Origin: Salimicrobium humidisoli
GTDB taxonomy: Bacteria > Bacillota > Bacilli > Bacillales > Halobacillaceae
Length of the DNA: 64,000 nt
Assembly: GCF_002295105.1 (NCBI RefSeq)
Contig: NZ_NSGH01000011.1
Span: 1 to 64,000 of the forward strand
Direction of reading: 5' to 3'
Made by a program: the position numbers and the translations under genes. Positions 25,811-33,729 of the stretch are shown here, piece after piece (position 1 is the first letter of the stretch; each line of letters starts with the position of its first letter). The notes below the pieces were generated by a model. That model had not been told where the DNA came from and made no database searches. It worked only from the letters and a program-made list of their open reading frames with translations.

Positions 25811-26569
25811 TCAGTACGCCAGCCAGCCGGCATCGGCCCTGATTATTTCACCGTTTATAAAAGCGGAGTCATCACTGGCCAGAAAGAGTGCGATCCTGGC
25901 TACTTCTTCCGCCTCCCCATTCCTCGGGTTGTTCCCGGACCCGGAAAGGGCTCTTTCCATACCGAATTCATCCGGTTCTGACATGGTGGTTCCAATATTC
26001 GTAGCCACTCCGCCCGGAGCAATAGCGTTGCAACGGATTCCGTTATTTGCGTATTGGAAACCTACGTTTTTTGTATAACCGGCCAGAGCATGCTTGGAAG
26101 CTGTATACGCAGCTCCGGCTCTGGAGCCTGCAAGGCTTGCGGATGAGCCCATGTTAACAATAACACCACGGCCCTTCTCCAGAAAAATCGGAAGAGCTTT
26201 ACGAGTAGCCCTCATAGGTCCCGTTGTATTTACCGCCAGCACCTTTTCCCATAGTTCATCGGTCACCTCGGCAGCAGGCATCATGTTATCCATCATCCCG
26301 GCATTATTAACCAGAATATCCAGCGTGCCATACGTATCGACAGCTGTGTCGATCAAATGCTGTACATCTGCCTCTTTCGTCACATCCGCCAGGACCGCTG
26401 TAGCCGTTCCATTATTCTTTTCAATTTCCTCGACCGTTTCCTTTGATCCTTTTTCATTAACGTCAGAAACGATGACTTTCGCTCCTTCTTGTGCATACAA
26501 TATAGCGATTTGTCTTCCCATCCCTGAACCTGCCCCGGTTACTACGGCTACCTGACTTTCAAGTTTCAT
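25811..26569 (-). CDS. Short-chain dehydrogenase/reductase
   Basis: This 252-residue classical SDR has TGAGSGMG (nucleotide site, residues 11-18), ADVT, NNAG, the catalytic serine in NMGSSAS, and Tyr/Lys in YTASKHA. The residue after the second strand is Asp (VSDVN), which favours NAD(H). It is complete, unlike the SDR pseudogene at 19169. The substrate is unknown; the family includes 3-oxoacyl-ACP, sugar and alcohol dehydrogenases. It is transcribed alone between the met operon leader and an S66 peptidase gene. The start follows GGAGG. Confidence 0.92.
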   Translation of the reverse strand: MKLESQVAVVTGAGSGMGRQIAILYAQEGAKVIVSDVNEKGSKETVEEIEKNNGTATAVLADVTKEADVQHLIDTAVDTYGTLDILVNNAGMMDNMMPAAEVTDELWEKVLAVNTTGPMRATRKALPIFLEKGRGVIVNMGSSASLAGSRAGAAYTASKHALAGYTKNVGFQYANNGIRCNAIAPGGVATNIGTTMSEPDEFGMERALSGSGNNPRNGEAEEVARIALFLASDDSAFINGEIIRADAGWLAY

Positions 26570-26669
26570 AAAGCAGTTCTCCCTCCTGAAAGATAGTTGA
26601 ACCCTTTTAGAATCGAAAGTTGATCCGGAGAAAAAATCCCCTGTCTTTATCTTATCACTTCATACACAA

Positions 26670-26697
26670 TATTCAAAATAAAGAACAAATATTCTTT
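26670..26697 (-). terminator. Weak AT-rich terminator after the S66 peptidase gene
   Basis: AAAGAA and TTCTTT pair around a 6-nt loop and are followed by ATTTT on the minus strand. Confidence 0.35.
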
Positions 26698-26705
26698 AAG
26701 GAAAA

Positions 26706-27740
26706 TTATTGCTTCACTCCACTTTCCAGAATAGAAAAAGTCTTTTCGCTGCAATTGATTTCCGCCTGCGCTCCATAAGGCAGGACGAACTTCGGCTCCG
26801 TATGGCCAAAATTCAAGTTGTACAGCACAGGCAAGTTCATCAGATCATACTCTTTCATTACCCGGGAAATAACTTCTTTGTATTCCTCATAGTAAGTTTC
26901 ATCTTTCGGCTTACCGAACACGATACCGTCGGCCCTCTGCAGAATTCCCTGGGCCGCGTAGTTACGAAGCCAGCGTTTCATGTCCTCAGGCGGAGTTTTT
27001 TCTTCAGACGTTTCAAAGAAAATAATTCCGCCCTCCCACGCTTCCTTCTCCGGCCAGATTTCCGTTCCTTTCACCATTTCCAGAACGTCGATACAGCCGC
27101 CGATAAGTCTTCCCCGCACTATACCGGAGCCCTGAAGAACTTCATAACTTGAGTTTTTTTGCATCGTACGGCGGGTGTTTTTGTTCGACTCTTCCCACTC
27201 CAGATGTTCACTCGTCCACTCTTCGGCAGGAGGGATGTTACCGATGGTTTCTCCGGAGAAGAGAGTCCGCTTCAGCATATTTACTGTATATGGATCCATT
27301 TCCACGTTTTCCGCAAAGTCCGTTAAGATCGCCGGTCCATAAAAAGATGAGAGACCTGCCTTGTGACAGAACAGATGAGGGACCGTTACGTCCGAGAATC
27401 CCATAAAAACTTTGGGGTTATTGCGGATCACATCAAAGTCTATGTATGGCAGCAGCCGGATGCTGTCGTCCCCTCCGATATTGGCTATAATCCCTTTAAT
27501 CGTTTCGTCTTTAAATGCATTCATCAAGTCTTCGGCACGTGCTTCCGGATGTTCGTAAATGAAGTCCGATCCCTTGAGACTGCCAGGCATCTCTACCACT
27601 TCCAAATGAAACACTTCTCTGAGTCTTCTTACGCCCTGCTCATATCGCCACCGGATGTCCGGATCCCCGGCTAACCCTGAGGAAGGGCTTACTGTCGCCA
27701 CTTTGTCTCCTGCCTTCAGTTTTTGCGGCTTGATCAACAA
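26706..27740 (-). CDS. S66-family serine peptidase (LD-carboxypeptidase / MccF-like)
   Basis: This 344-residue protein has the S66 catalytic set: nucleophile serine in GFSDVT, a glutamate in GGCIDVLE, and histidine in NFGHTEP. The IIANIGGDDSIRLLPYID block is typical of the MccF branch, which cleaves peptidyl-nucleotide antibiotics of the microcin C type. LdcA proteins trim the L-Lys/DAP-D-Ala bond of recycled muropeptides. The length favours the MccF branch, but function is not settled. There is no signal peptide, so it is cytoplasmic. It starts at TTG behind AAAGGAG and follows the DUF1028 gene by 43 bp. Confidence 0.9.
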   Translation of the reverse strand: MLIKPQKLKAGDKVATVSPSSGLAGDPDIRWRYEQGVRRLREVFHLEVVEMPGSLKGSDFIYEHPEARAEDLMNAFKDETIKGIIANIGGDDSIRLLPYIDFDVIRNNPKVFMGFSDVTVPHLFCHKAGLSSFYGPAILTDFAENVEMDPYTVNMLKRTLFSGETIGNIPPAEEWTSEHLEWEESNKNTRRTMQKNSSYEVLQGSGIVRGRLIGGCIDVLEMVKGTEIWPEKEAWEGGIIFFETSEEKTPPEDMKRWLRNYAAQGILQRADGIVFGKPKDETYYEEYKEVISRVMKEYDLMNLPVLYNLNFGHTEPKFVLPYGAQAEINCSEKTFSILESGVKQ

Positions 27741-27783
27741 CGAAAACGTCTCCTTTCCTGCTTTATTATTAGAGCTCTCTCTA

Positions 27784-28449
27784 TCAGGAATCGAAATTCC
27801 CTTTAGGATTATCTTTAGTGGGAAGATCCCCGACGAAAGGGAAGAGCTCCTCTTCCGCTACCTGATGGATTCTGTACAGCTCCTTCACAGGGTCAGGATG
27901 CTCATCAACCCGAAGATCGACTAAAGGGTACTCTTCGGTGTCCGAAACGCGGACGGCGGCTGATTGTCTGCCACGCTTGTCCCCTCCCTCATCCTGACCG
28001 GCCTGCAGAGCCATAATAAGCCTTTCGGAGAGAGGGGTACCTTCTGTTTCCAGAAAAGAGTCATACATCGCCTGAATGGTCTCGGGTCCGGTAAGCATAT
28101 TCCCCGCTACCGCAAAGTGATCACCCTCCCGGTGTCCGTACCATCCTTCGCACTCATCTCCTGAAAAAGCGGCACTGTTTCCATCTTTGTCCACGATACA
28201 GAACTGACGGATAGCTGGTTGTGCGTCTTCTTTTAAAACCTTTTCTTTCACTTTTTCTGCGGAAAATCCTTCCTTTAGATAACGGATACCGTTAATACCT
28301 ATGTAAGGATTAACGAAAGACTGGGTAGCCACGGCTCCCGCTCTTGGTGCAGTGAACGGACAGAGCGCCCCTACCGCCGGTACTTTGGTGGAGACCGCCA
28401 CTCCAAACTGACCGGTCTCTTTGCATTTTGCTGTAATTGAAAAAGTCAT
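27784..28449 (-). CDS. DUF1028 family protein (Ntn-hydrolase-like)
   Basis: This 221-residue protein begins TFSITAKCKETGQFGVAVSTK, the invariant DUF1028 opening, and contains APRAGAVATQSFVNPYIG, FSGDEC and FAVAGNML. The family shares its fold with Ntn hydrolases such as proteasome subunits and is found in peptide and amino-acid degradation clusters; no reaction is proven. It is upstream of, and probably co-transcribed with, the S66 peptidase, which supports a peptide-related role. GGGAGG sets the start. Confidence 0.9.
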   Translation of the reverse strand: MTFSITAKCKETGQFGVAVSTKVPAVGALCPFTAPRAGAVATQSFVNPYIGINGIRYLKEGFSAEKVKEKVLKEDAQPAIRQFCIVDKDGNSAAFSGDECEGWYGHREGDHFAVAGNMLTGPETIQAMYDSFLETEGTPLSERLIMALQAGQDEGGDKRGRQSAAVRVSDTEEYPLVDLRVDEHPDPVKELYRIHQVAEEELFPFVGDLPTKDNPKGNFDS

Positions 28450-28602
28450 TTATTGTCCTCCCTGTATTTTATTTCTATGTTAGATTCTACGTTATCGGAC
28501 CTTACCTGTATCCGGAAATCCTGTTTATGACCAGCAGGCCTGCCTTGTTCAAACGAGCAGTAGGCATTTTCTTCTTCTTTATTTCTGCGAGCTGCAAGGC
28601 TG

Positions 28603-28890
28603 TCATTTTTTAGGTTTAAGAATCGTCCTTTGGAGAGGAACACCGCCCATGGAAACGTTCTGCTCCATAAAAACGTAGGACCGGCCATCTATGATAAACT
28701 TCCGGTTTCCTTCATAGCTGACTTGCCTTCCCTGTGACGAGAGTTCCTGTTTTATAGCTTCTACGTACTGCTTATGATTTACATATCTATCGTCAAAATC
28801 GATCGTAATGTTACCTTTTTTGTAACCCATCAGCCGGTTAAAACCGAAAAGTAGAAGTATTGCAAGAATTAACACCAAAAACATTTCCAT
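28603..28890 (-). CDS. Small membrane-anchored protein of unknown function
   Basis: This 95-residue protein has one N-terminal membrane helix (residues 3-17) and a cytoplasmic or external basic tail of about 75 residues, with KFIIDGRSYVFMEQNVSMGG. I do not recognise the family. AAGGAGG precedes ATG. It lies just upstream of the DUF1028 gene and downstream of two other short membrane-protein genes on the same strand. Confidence 0.65.
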   Translation of the reverse strand: MEMFLVLILAILLLFGFNRLMGYKKGNITIDFDDRYVNHKQYVEAIKQELSSQGRQVSYEGNRKFIIDGRSYVFMEQNVSMGGVPLQRTILKPKK

Positions 28891-28964
28891 TGGCCTGGAC
28901 CTCCTTTATGAGAAAAACCGCTTTTATCAGCATACGATTAAAATGAGGACGTGTTTCCATTTAT

Positions 28965-29159
28965 TTAAAGCTCACTGTTTCTGCGTTCTTTTTGCTTCTC
29001 AAAATCCTTCGCGGCCCACTCTACCAGCAAATAAATCAGAAAGGTTGCGCATGCGCTCCCTACATTTTCCTTCCACGAAATTACTGGTCGAAAGCTCCAC
29101 TGCCATATGGTGGTTACTACAAAGAATATTATGCTGAACCGCAAACTTTTTTTCAGCAT
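28965..29159 (-). CDS. Small two-helix membrane protein of unknown function
   Basis: This 64-residue protein has two predicted membrane helices (about 8-24 and 34-49) and a charged C-terminus (KDFEKQKERRNSEL). It is too short to classify. A clear GGGAGG site 7-8 nt before ATG supports it as a gene. It lies between two other small membrane-associated genes. Confidence 0.6.
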   Translation of the reverse strand: MLKKSLRFSIIFFVVTTIWQWSFRPVISWKENVGSACATFLIYLLVEWAAKDFEKQKERRNSEL

Positions 29160-29194
29160 GAAAGTTCCCTCCCTATCATTGTGCGCTCTTCAGG

Positions 29195-29494
29195 TTACGT
29201 TCCAATACTCTTCAACCATTCGTGCAGTTGAGCTTTCGGGTAGTAAATTTTATCGTTGATTGTGACGTGCGGAATGTCCGGGTACTCCTGCAGCAATGTT
29301 TTGGCATCTTCTTTTGATACGCCTATGTAGTAATGTACATCTTTTTCCTTTATTAACTTGTAGTCTTCTTCCTCTCTGAAGATTTCACTGAACGAATCAC
29401 CGGCCTCGGGATTTTTGAAGTTTTTAAGACCTTCCCCGATAAAATATCCGGCAAAGGCTATCCCCACTGCTATCCAGAAAAAATCGAATTCCAT
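29195..29494 (-). CDS. Membrane-anchored small protein with a helix-turn-helix-like C-terminus
   Basis: This 99-residue protein has an N-terminal hydrophobic helix (residues 5-21) and an acidic linker. Its C-terminal segment of about 45 residues (YIGVSKEDAKTLLQEYP to AQLHEWLKSIG) resembles the MerR/excisionase-type HTH fold used for recognising DNA. A membrane-tethered DNA-binding protein is possible, as is a plain scaffold. The ATG at 29494 is used because AAAGGAGAGG precedes it; the longer frame has no site. Confidence 0.65.
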   Translation of the reverse strand: MEFDFFWIAVGIAFAGYFIGEGLKNFKNPEAGDSFSEIFREEEDYKLIKEKDVHYYIGVSKEDAKTLLQEYPDIPHVTINDKIYYPKAQLHEWLKSIGT

Positions 29495-29702
29495 TTCCGT
29501 TCCTCTCCTTTCTTCCTCCACCTTTTTTATTAGTTACAATTATTTCAAATTAACAGCAGAAACTCAATTTTATTTTTCAGGACCATCCCCTGACTTTTGT
29601 AGGAATCGAAGCAAAACCAGGGATTTATTGTTTAAAATACCCATAAAAAGTAAAAACTCCTAAGTGGAAAGCGAATTATTCAATCATAAAGGTGGAGGAA
29701 TC

Positions 29703-30125
29703 ATGCCAGAACTAAGAAATTATATGAACACCGAAGTAGTAGCTTGCGAGGCATCCGACACTTTGACAACGATAGCAAAACGGATGAAAGAAGAAGAAGT
29801 AGGCTTTGTCGTCATTACAGAACAGGATAAGTACGCAGGCGTAATTACGGATCGTGATATCGTAGTGAACGGTCTCGCCAAAGGATCTGCGGAAAACGTG
29901 AAAGCCTCTGACATCATGACGGACAAAGTCGTTACGGCTACTTCTGATATGGAAGTGCAGGAAGCCGCACGTCTCATGCAGGATCACCAAATCCGCCGTC
30001 TGCTTGTAGTAGATGAAGATAAAGTGAGCGGTGTCGTAAGTATCGGTGATATCGGACTGCAGGGATCCGATGAGATTGCAGGCTATATCATGGGTGAACT
30101 ATCCAAAGGCTCAGCTAACAACTGA
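29703..30125 (+). CDS. Two-CBS-domain protein (YhcV-like)
   Basis: This 140-residue protein consists of two CBS domains (about residues 8-60 and 72-125), each with the G-V-I/V-T/S-x-x-D pattern (GVITDRDIV, GVVSIGDIG). Paired CBS domains bind adenine nucleotides and act as energy or redox sensors; no partner domain is fused here. B. subtilis YhcV is a comparable stand-alone protein. The ATG at 29703 follows GGTGGAGG; the upstream ATG at 29664 lacks a site. A bidirectional terminator follows. Confidence 0.92.
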   Translation: MPELRNYMNTEVVACEASDTLTTIAKRMKEEEVGFVVITEQDKYAGVITDRDIVVNGLAKGSAENVKASDIMTDKVVTATSDMEVQEAARLMQDHQIRRLLVVDEDKVSGVVSIGDIGLQGSDEIAGYIMGELSKGSANN

Positions 30126-30133
30126 GTTCAAAC

Positions 30134-30177
30134 AAAAAGCTGAGACAGGGCTCTCCCTCCCTCGTCTCAGCTTTTTT
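30134..30177. terminator. Bidirectional terminator between the CBS gene and the two-component operon
   Basis: AAAAAGCTGAGAC and GTCTCAGCTTTTTT pair, with T/A runs on both sides. It overlaps the stop of the response-regulator gene by 2 nt. Confidence 0.9.
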
Positions 30178-31081
30178 ACGTCTGCATCCGGCGTTTTGCC
30201 TCCCAGTACAGCATCTGAATAAATTTCTTCGTATCCACTCTTATTCTGTATCTCTTCTCTTTCTCAAGCTCCATCATCTTCTTCCGTACCTGTTCATAGT
30301 CGAAAAAGGTCGAAGCGTATTTACTGAATACAGGGTTGCTGAAATCATCCAGTCCGACCGAGGCGATGTGCGAAATCCCCTGATGCACAGCCCGCCGGAC
30401 ACGCTGTTCCGCTGCTTTCACTTCCCGCTGCAGGCCGGGCTGTTTTTCCCCCTCTTTCATCTTGACGGCAGCCGCTTTCTGATAAACATTTTTCAGGGAG
30501 GTGATTTCTTCTCCTCCTGCTATGTTATTCTGATCCAGATAATAGATGATATCCAGCAGATCCCTGGAGCCGTTCTCCCCGACCATTCCGAGTTCTACCA
30601 GCACTTTGTACCCTTCTTCCTTAATGCTTTTAGAAGGAGCCGGAACCCCTGCTCCGCCACTTTTTCCCGTTACCGCATGCAGGGACTGCTGAATACTTTC
30701 TATGGATCGCTCCAGTACCAGTCTTTCGTTAACTTTTTTCAAAATGTTGACCACTTCGATCCGGTTCAACGGTTTCGTAATGTAGTATTCGATACCGAGC
30801 GAATACGCTTCTCCTATCAGATCTTTACTCTCCATCTGGGATATCATCACCGTTTTCCCCGTATAGCTTCCACTGATTTCTCGCATCGTCTCTATGCCGT
30901 CTCTTTCCTGCATCAGAAGATCAATCAGCAGAATGTCCACCTGGTGAGCCTCAAGCAGTGCAGCATCCACCTCCCGGCCGTCGGTTCTCTCCCCGGCTAC
31001 CGTTCCGAGATCCGCATCCTCTATCATTTCGGCGAGCATGGCCCTCACCGATATATCGTCATCCACGATGAAGTAATTCAT
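30176..31081 (-). CDS. Response regulator with a YcbB/GlnL-type output domain
   Basis: This 301-residue regulator has a receiver domain (residues 1-120) with the acidic pair Asp7-Asp9, phospho-acceptor Asp54 in LLIDLL, and Lys in YYITKPLN. The C-terminal 150 residues lack a common HTH and match the YcbB domain of B. subtilis GlnL, which binds direct repeats before glsA-glnT. Its gene overlaps the kinase gene by 23 nt. The ATG at 31081 follows GGGGAG. The divergent symporter-aspartase operon, whose control region has 17-bp direct repeats, is the likely target. So dicarboxylic amino acids, rather than glutamine, may be the signal. Confidence 0.88.
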   Translation of the reverse strand: MNYFIVDDDISVRAMLAEMIEDADLGTVAGERTDGREVDAALLEAHQVDILLIDLLMQERDGIETMREISGSYTGKTVMISQMESKDLIGEAYSLGIEYYITKPLNRIEVVNILKKVNERLVLERSIESIQQSLHAVTGKSGGAGVPAPSKSIKEEGYKVLVELGMVGENGSRDLLDIIYYLDQNNIAGGEEITSLKNVYQKAAAVKMKEGEKQPGLQREVKAAEQRVRRAVHQGISHIASVGLDDFSNPVFSKYASTFFDYEQVRKKMMELEKEKRYRIRVDTKKFIQMLYWEAKRRMQT

Positions 31082-32348
31082 TGTCACTCCCCATTTCCAT
31101 TAATTTTTCTTCAGGAATCCGAATAAAAAAAGAAGTTCCCTGTACTGACGGAAGCAATCGGATTCTCCCTTCCATTTTTTTCACGACCTCCCGTACGTAG
31201 GACAGCCCTATCCCTGTAGAGGGGGCACCGGCAGAATCGAACTTGGACGTATAGCCCTCTTCAAAAACGACCTCCTCCATCCTTTCAGGGATGCCCGGTC
31301 CGTTATCGGAAATCGTTACTTCCAGATGATTTTCTTTCCTTTCCACCATCATTTCCACGTTTCCTTCCCCTTCGATGGCTTCTACGGCATTGGAGATGAG
31401 GTTATTCAGTACGGAAAGGAGTACGTAGGTAGGGTACCGGTTCTCCCCCGTCTTATTACTGAGAGTGAAACGTACGTCTTTTCGAAGAAGCTCAGCATAA
31501 GCAGCATTGGACTTTTTCAGTATGTCTCCTATTTCTTCCATACTCAGCCAGGAAGTATCACTTTCCCTTGCAATCACGTTCGATAACCCGGCGTAGATCC
31601 GCTGGTTATCTTTTTTTATTTCGTGCACTTTATTCGCTATGACAAGCAGAGAGGAAGACTCCTCCCTTCCGCTTTCCTCTTTCATATTCCGGTAAAGCTC
31701 GTAACTCTCTTTCGTAACCGTTTCGGCATCCCGCATCGTTTTGGACAGATGAACGGCCTCCGTGTACAGACCGGACAACACCATCATCATATGCTCCTTC
31801 TGCTTTTTCTGCTGCAGTTCTTCCGTTTTCGCCTGTTTATACAGCAGAATGTTGAAAAAACCAAGCACGAAAAAACTGCGGATAAAAGCGACTTCCAGCA
31901 ACAGCCCTATCGTTCCGAAATTCACCGGCTGGTTCATAACTCCGCTTCGCAGCAAGATCTCGGCCGTACTTGCCATAATCTCCAGGGAAACACCCAACAG
32001 TCCGACGACGATAGGTTTATGGTAGTACTTTGAAACCTTCAGGAAACGGAACAGCAGGCCGTAGGTGAGATAGTAAAAGAATACCGGAAAGTGGGTAAGG
32101 AACGCTTCCTCAAGCGGAACGGCGCCCCCGTACATATCCAGTCCCGTCCGGAACAGGACGACGGACGTCGCCACTGCCAGCGTCAGGGTGACCTGGCGCA
32201 GATTCGCCCTCCACAACAGAAAAAAGAAGAACAGGGGGGTCCCGAAACTTACCCGGAAACTTCCTTCGAACGGATAAAACTTGAGTTCTCCGGCCAGCGG
32301 TACCATCACAATAACCATTATAACAATCAGCAGTTTCTTTTTAATCAT
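31059..32348 (-). CDS. Sensor histidine kinase, GlnK/DcuS-like
   Basis: This 429-residue membrane kinase has about six helices in the first 175 residues and little extracellular sequence. A coiled region and a HEIKKD dimerisation segment with phospho-acceptor His242 follow. The ATPase domain has an N-box NLISNAVEAI, G1 DNGPGIP, and G2 STGIGLSYV. The order and type match B. subtilis GlnK, partner of GlnL. Without a periplasmic PAS domain it probably senses within the membrane or through a transporter. It is divergent from the symporter gene with a 113-bp control region. GAAGGAG sets the start. Confidence 0.9.
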   Translation of the reverse strand: MIKKKLLIVIMVIVMVPLAGELKFYPFEGSFRVSFGTPLFFFFLLWRANLRQVTLTLAVATSVVLFRTGLDMYGGAVPLEEAFLTHFPVFFYYLTYGLLFRFLKVSKYYHKPIVVGLLGVSLEIMASTAEILLRSGVMNQPVNFGTIGLLLEVAFIRSFFVLGFFNILLYKQAKTEELQQKKQKEHMMMVLSGLYTEAVHLSKTMRDAETVTKESYELYRNMKEESGREESSSLLVIANKVHEIKKDNQRIYAGLSNVIARESDTSWLSMEEIGDILKKSNAAYAELLRKDVRFTLSNKTGENRYPTYVLLSVLNNLISNAVEAIEGEGNVEMMVERKENHLEVTISDNGPGIPERMEEVVFEEGYTSKFDSAGAPSTGIGLSYVREVVKKMEGRIRLLPSVQGTSFFIRIPEEKLMEMGSDNELLHRG

Positions 32349-32382
32349 CAGGGTCTCTCCTTCAAAAATTCACGGATTTATT

Positions 32383-32419
32383 TGTATGTATGCGTAGGTT
32401 TCTGTATGTATCCGTAGGT
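32383..32419 (+). promoter_or_regulatory. Pair of 17-bp direct repeats before the symporter gene (candidate response-regulator site)
   Basis: TGTATGTATGCGTAGGT (32383-32399) and TGTATGTATCCGTAGGT (32403-32419) differ at one base and start 20 bp apart, about two helical turns. A further TATGCG follows. They lie between the two-component genes and the divergent symporter, where a GlnL-type regulator would bind. Confidence 0.65.
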
Positions 32420-32461
32420 ATGCGCTTACATTGTGTATTACATATTGACTGGAGGGTTGTT

Positions 32462-33700
32462 ATGAAAAATAATCTCGTATTCCAAATATTCATCGCTTTC
32501 TTTTTAGCAATTGTTCTCGGCGTTTTCGTCGGACCTGATATACAAGTAGTACAGCCGCTCGGGGATCTTTTCCTCAGACTTATTAAATTTATCATTGTTC
32601 CCCTCGTTCTGTCTTCCCTTGTAGTCGGAGTCGCCAGTACCGGGGATCTGAAAGAGCTCGGGAACCTGAGTTTCAAAACGGTTTCCTATTATATGGTGAC
32701 GACAGCGGTCGCCATCTCCATCGGGCTTCTGAGCGGAAATCTGTTCTCTCCCGGAACCGGAGTCGATATTGAAGTTCCGGAAGGGGAACAGGTCGCTGCC
32801 CAGGAGACTCCCGGTATTAAAGAGACGCTGCTGAACATTGTGCCGACCAACCCGGTTGCCGCACTTACGGAAGGCAACATGCTGCAGGTGATCTTCTTTG
32901 CCATCTTCCTCGGGATCGGCATCACGATGGCAGGTGAGAAAGCCCGTACGCTTTATCAAATATTCGATCAGCTGGCGGAAGTCATGTATAAAATCACCGG
33001 TGTCGTGATGAGATTCGCACCCATCGGTATATTCGGCCTTATCGCACCTACCGTCGGGGAGTACGGTGTGTCCGTACTGTGGCCTTTATTCAAAGTCATT
33101 CTCGCGCTGCTCGTCGGCTCACTCGTGCACGTACTGCTCGTCTACTCGTTCTCCGTGAAAGTTTTCGGCAAGATGAGTCCCGTCACTTTCTTCAAGGAAC
33201 TGATTCCGGTCATTATGGTGGCTTTCAGTACGTCCAGCAGCTCGGGAACTTTGCCTATGACAATCAAGTATTCCGAAGAAAAATTAAAAGTACCGCAAAA
33301 AATCAGCAGTTTCGTTCTGCCGCTCGGCGCGACCATCAATATGAACGGTACAGCCCTGTATCAGGGTGTCTGCGTGCTGTTCGTCGCTCAGTACTTTGGA
33401 ATGGAGCTGACTTTGATCGATCAGCTCACCGTCGTGCTGACCGCCACACTGGCTTCCATCGGAACCGCCGGCGTCCCGAGTGCCGGACTTATTATGCTGT
33501 CGATGGTTATGACTTCCATCGGTCTGCCACTCGAAGGTATAGCACTGCTCGCAGGAATCGACCGTATTCTGGATATGATCAGAACTTCCGTGAACGTTCT
33601 CGGGGATGCATCAGCCGCAGTCGTTGTAAGCCCATCTGACAGGAACCGCCCCGATGTTCTGGAAGACGAAGAAAACTATACAACAGCCCACTACGGGTAA
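32462..33700 (+). CDS. Dicarboxylate/amino acid:cation symporter (DAACS family)
   Basis: This 412-residue carrier has eight helices plus two re-entrant loops. The first hairpin tip reads FSTSSSSGTLP, and helix 7 has NMNGTALYQG in place of the usual NMDGT, a known variant. The LGATINMNG and GVPSAG motifs confirm the DAACS fold, which carries glutamate, aspartate or C4-dicarboxylates with Na+ or H+. Its operon partner is aspartase 29 bp downstream, so aspartate or fumarate/succinate is the likely substrate. GGAGGG precedes the ATG at 32462; the longer frame runs into the regulatory repeats. Confidence 0.94.
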   Translation: MKNNLVFQIFIAFFLAIVLGVFVGPDIQVVQPLGDLFLRLIKFIIVPLVLSSLVVGVASTGDLKELGNLSFKTVSYYMVTTAVAISIGLLSGNLFSPGTGVDIEVPEGEQVAAQETPGIKETLLNIVPTNPVAALTEGNMLQVIFFAIFLGIGITMAGEKARTLYQIFDQLAEVMYKITGVVMRFAPIGIFGLIAPTVGEYGVSVLWPLFKVILALLVGSLVHVLLVYSFSVKVFGKMSPVTFFKELIPVIMVAFSTSSSSGTLPMTIKYSEEKLKVPQKISSFVLPLGATINMNGTALYQGVCVLFVAQYFGMELTLIDQLTVVLTATLASIGTAGVPSAGLIMLSMVMTSIGLPLEGIALLAGIDRILDMIRTSVNVLGDASAAVVVSPSDRNRPDVLEDEENYTTAHYG

Positions 33701-33729
33701 TAAGAATCCACACGGAAAGGAAAGATACC

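Noticed and set aside
28446-28688. 80-codon minus-strand frame overlapping the small membrane-protein gene
   Set aside because: It overlaps a better-supported gene in another frame and has no ribosome site.
29620-29660. GTTTAA near 29632 as a sigma-B -35 site for the CBS gene
   Set aside because: No GGGTAT-like -10 follows at 12-14 nt.
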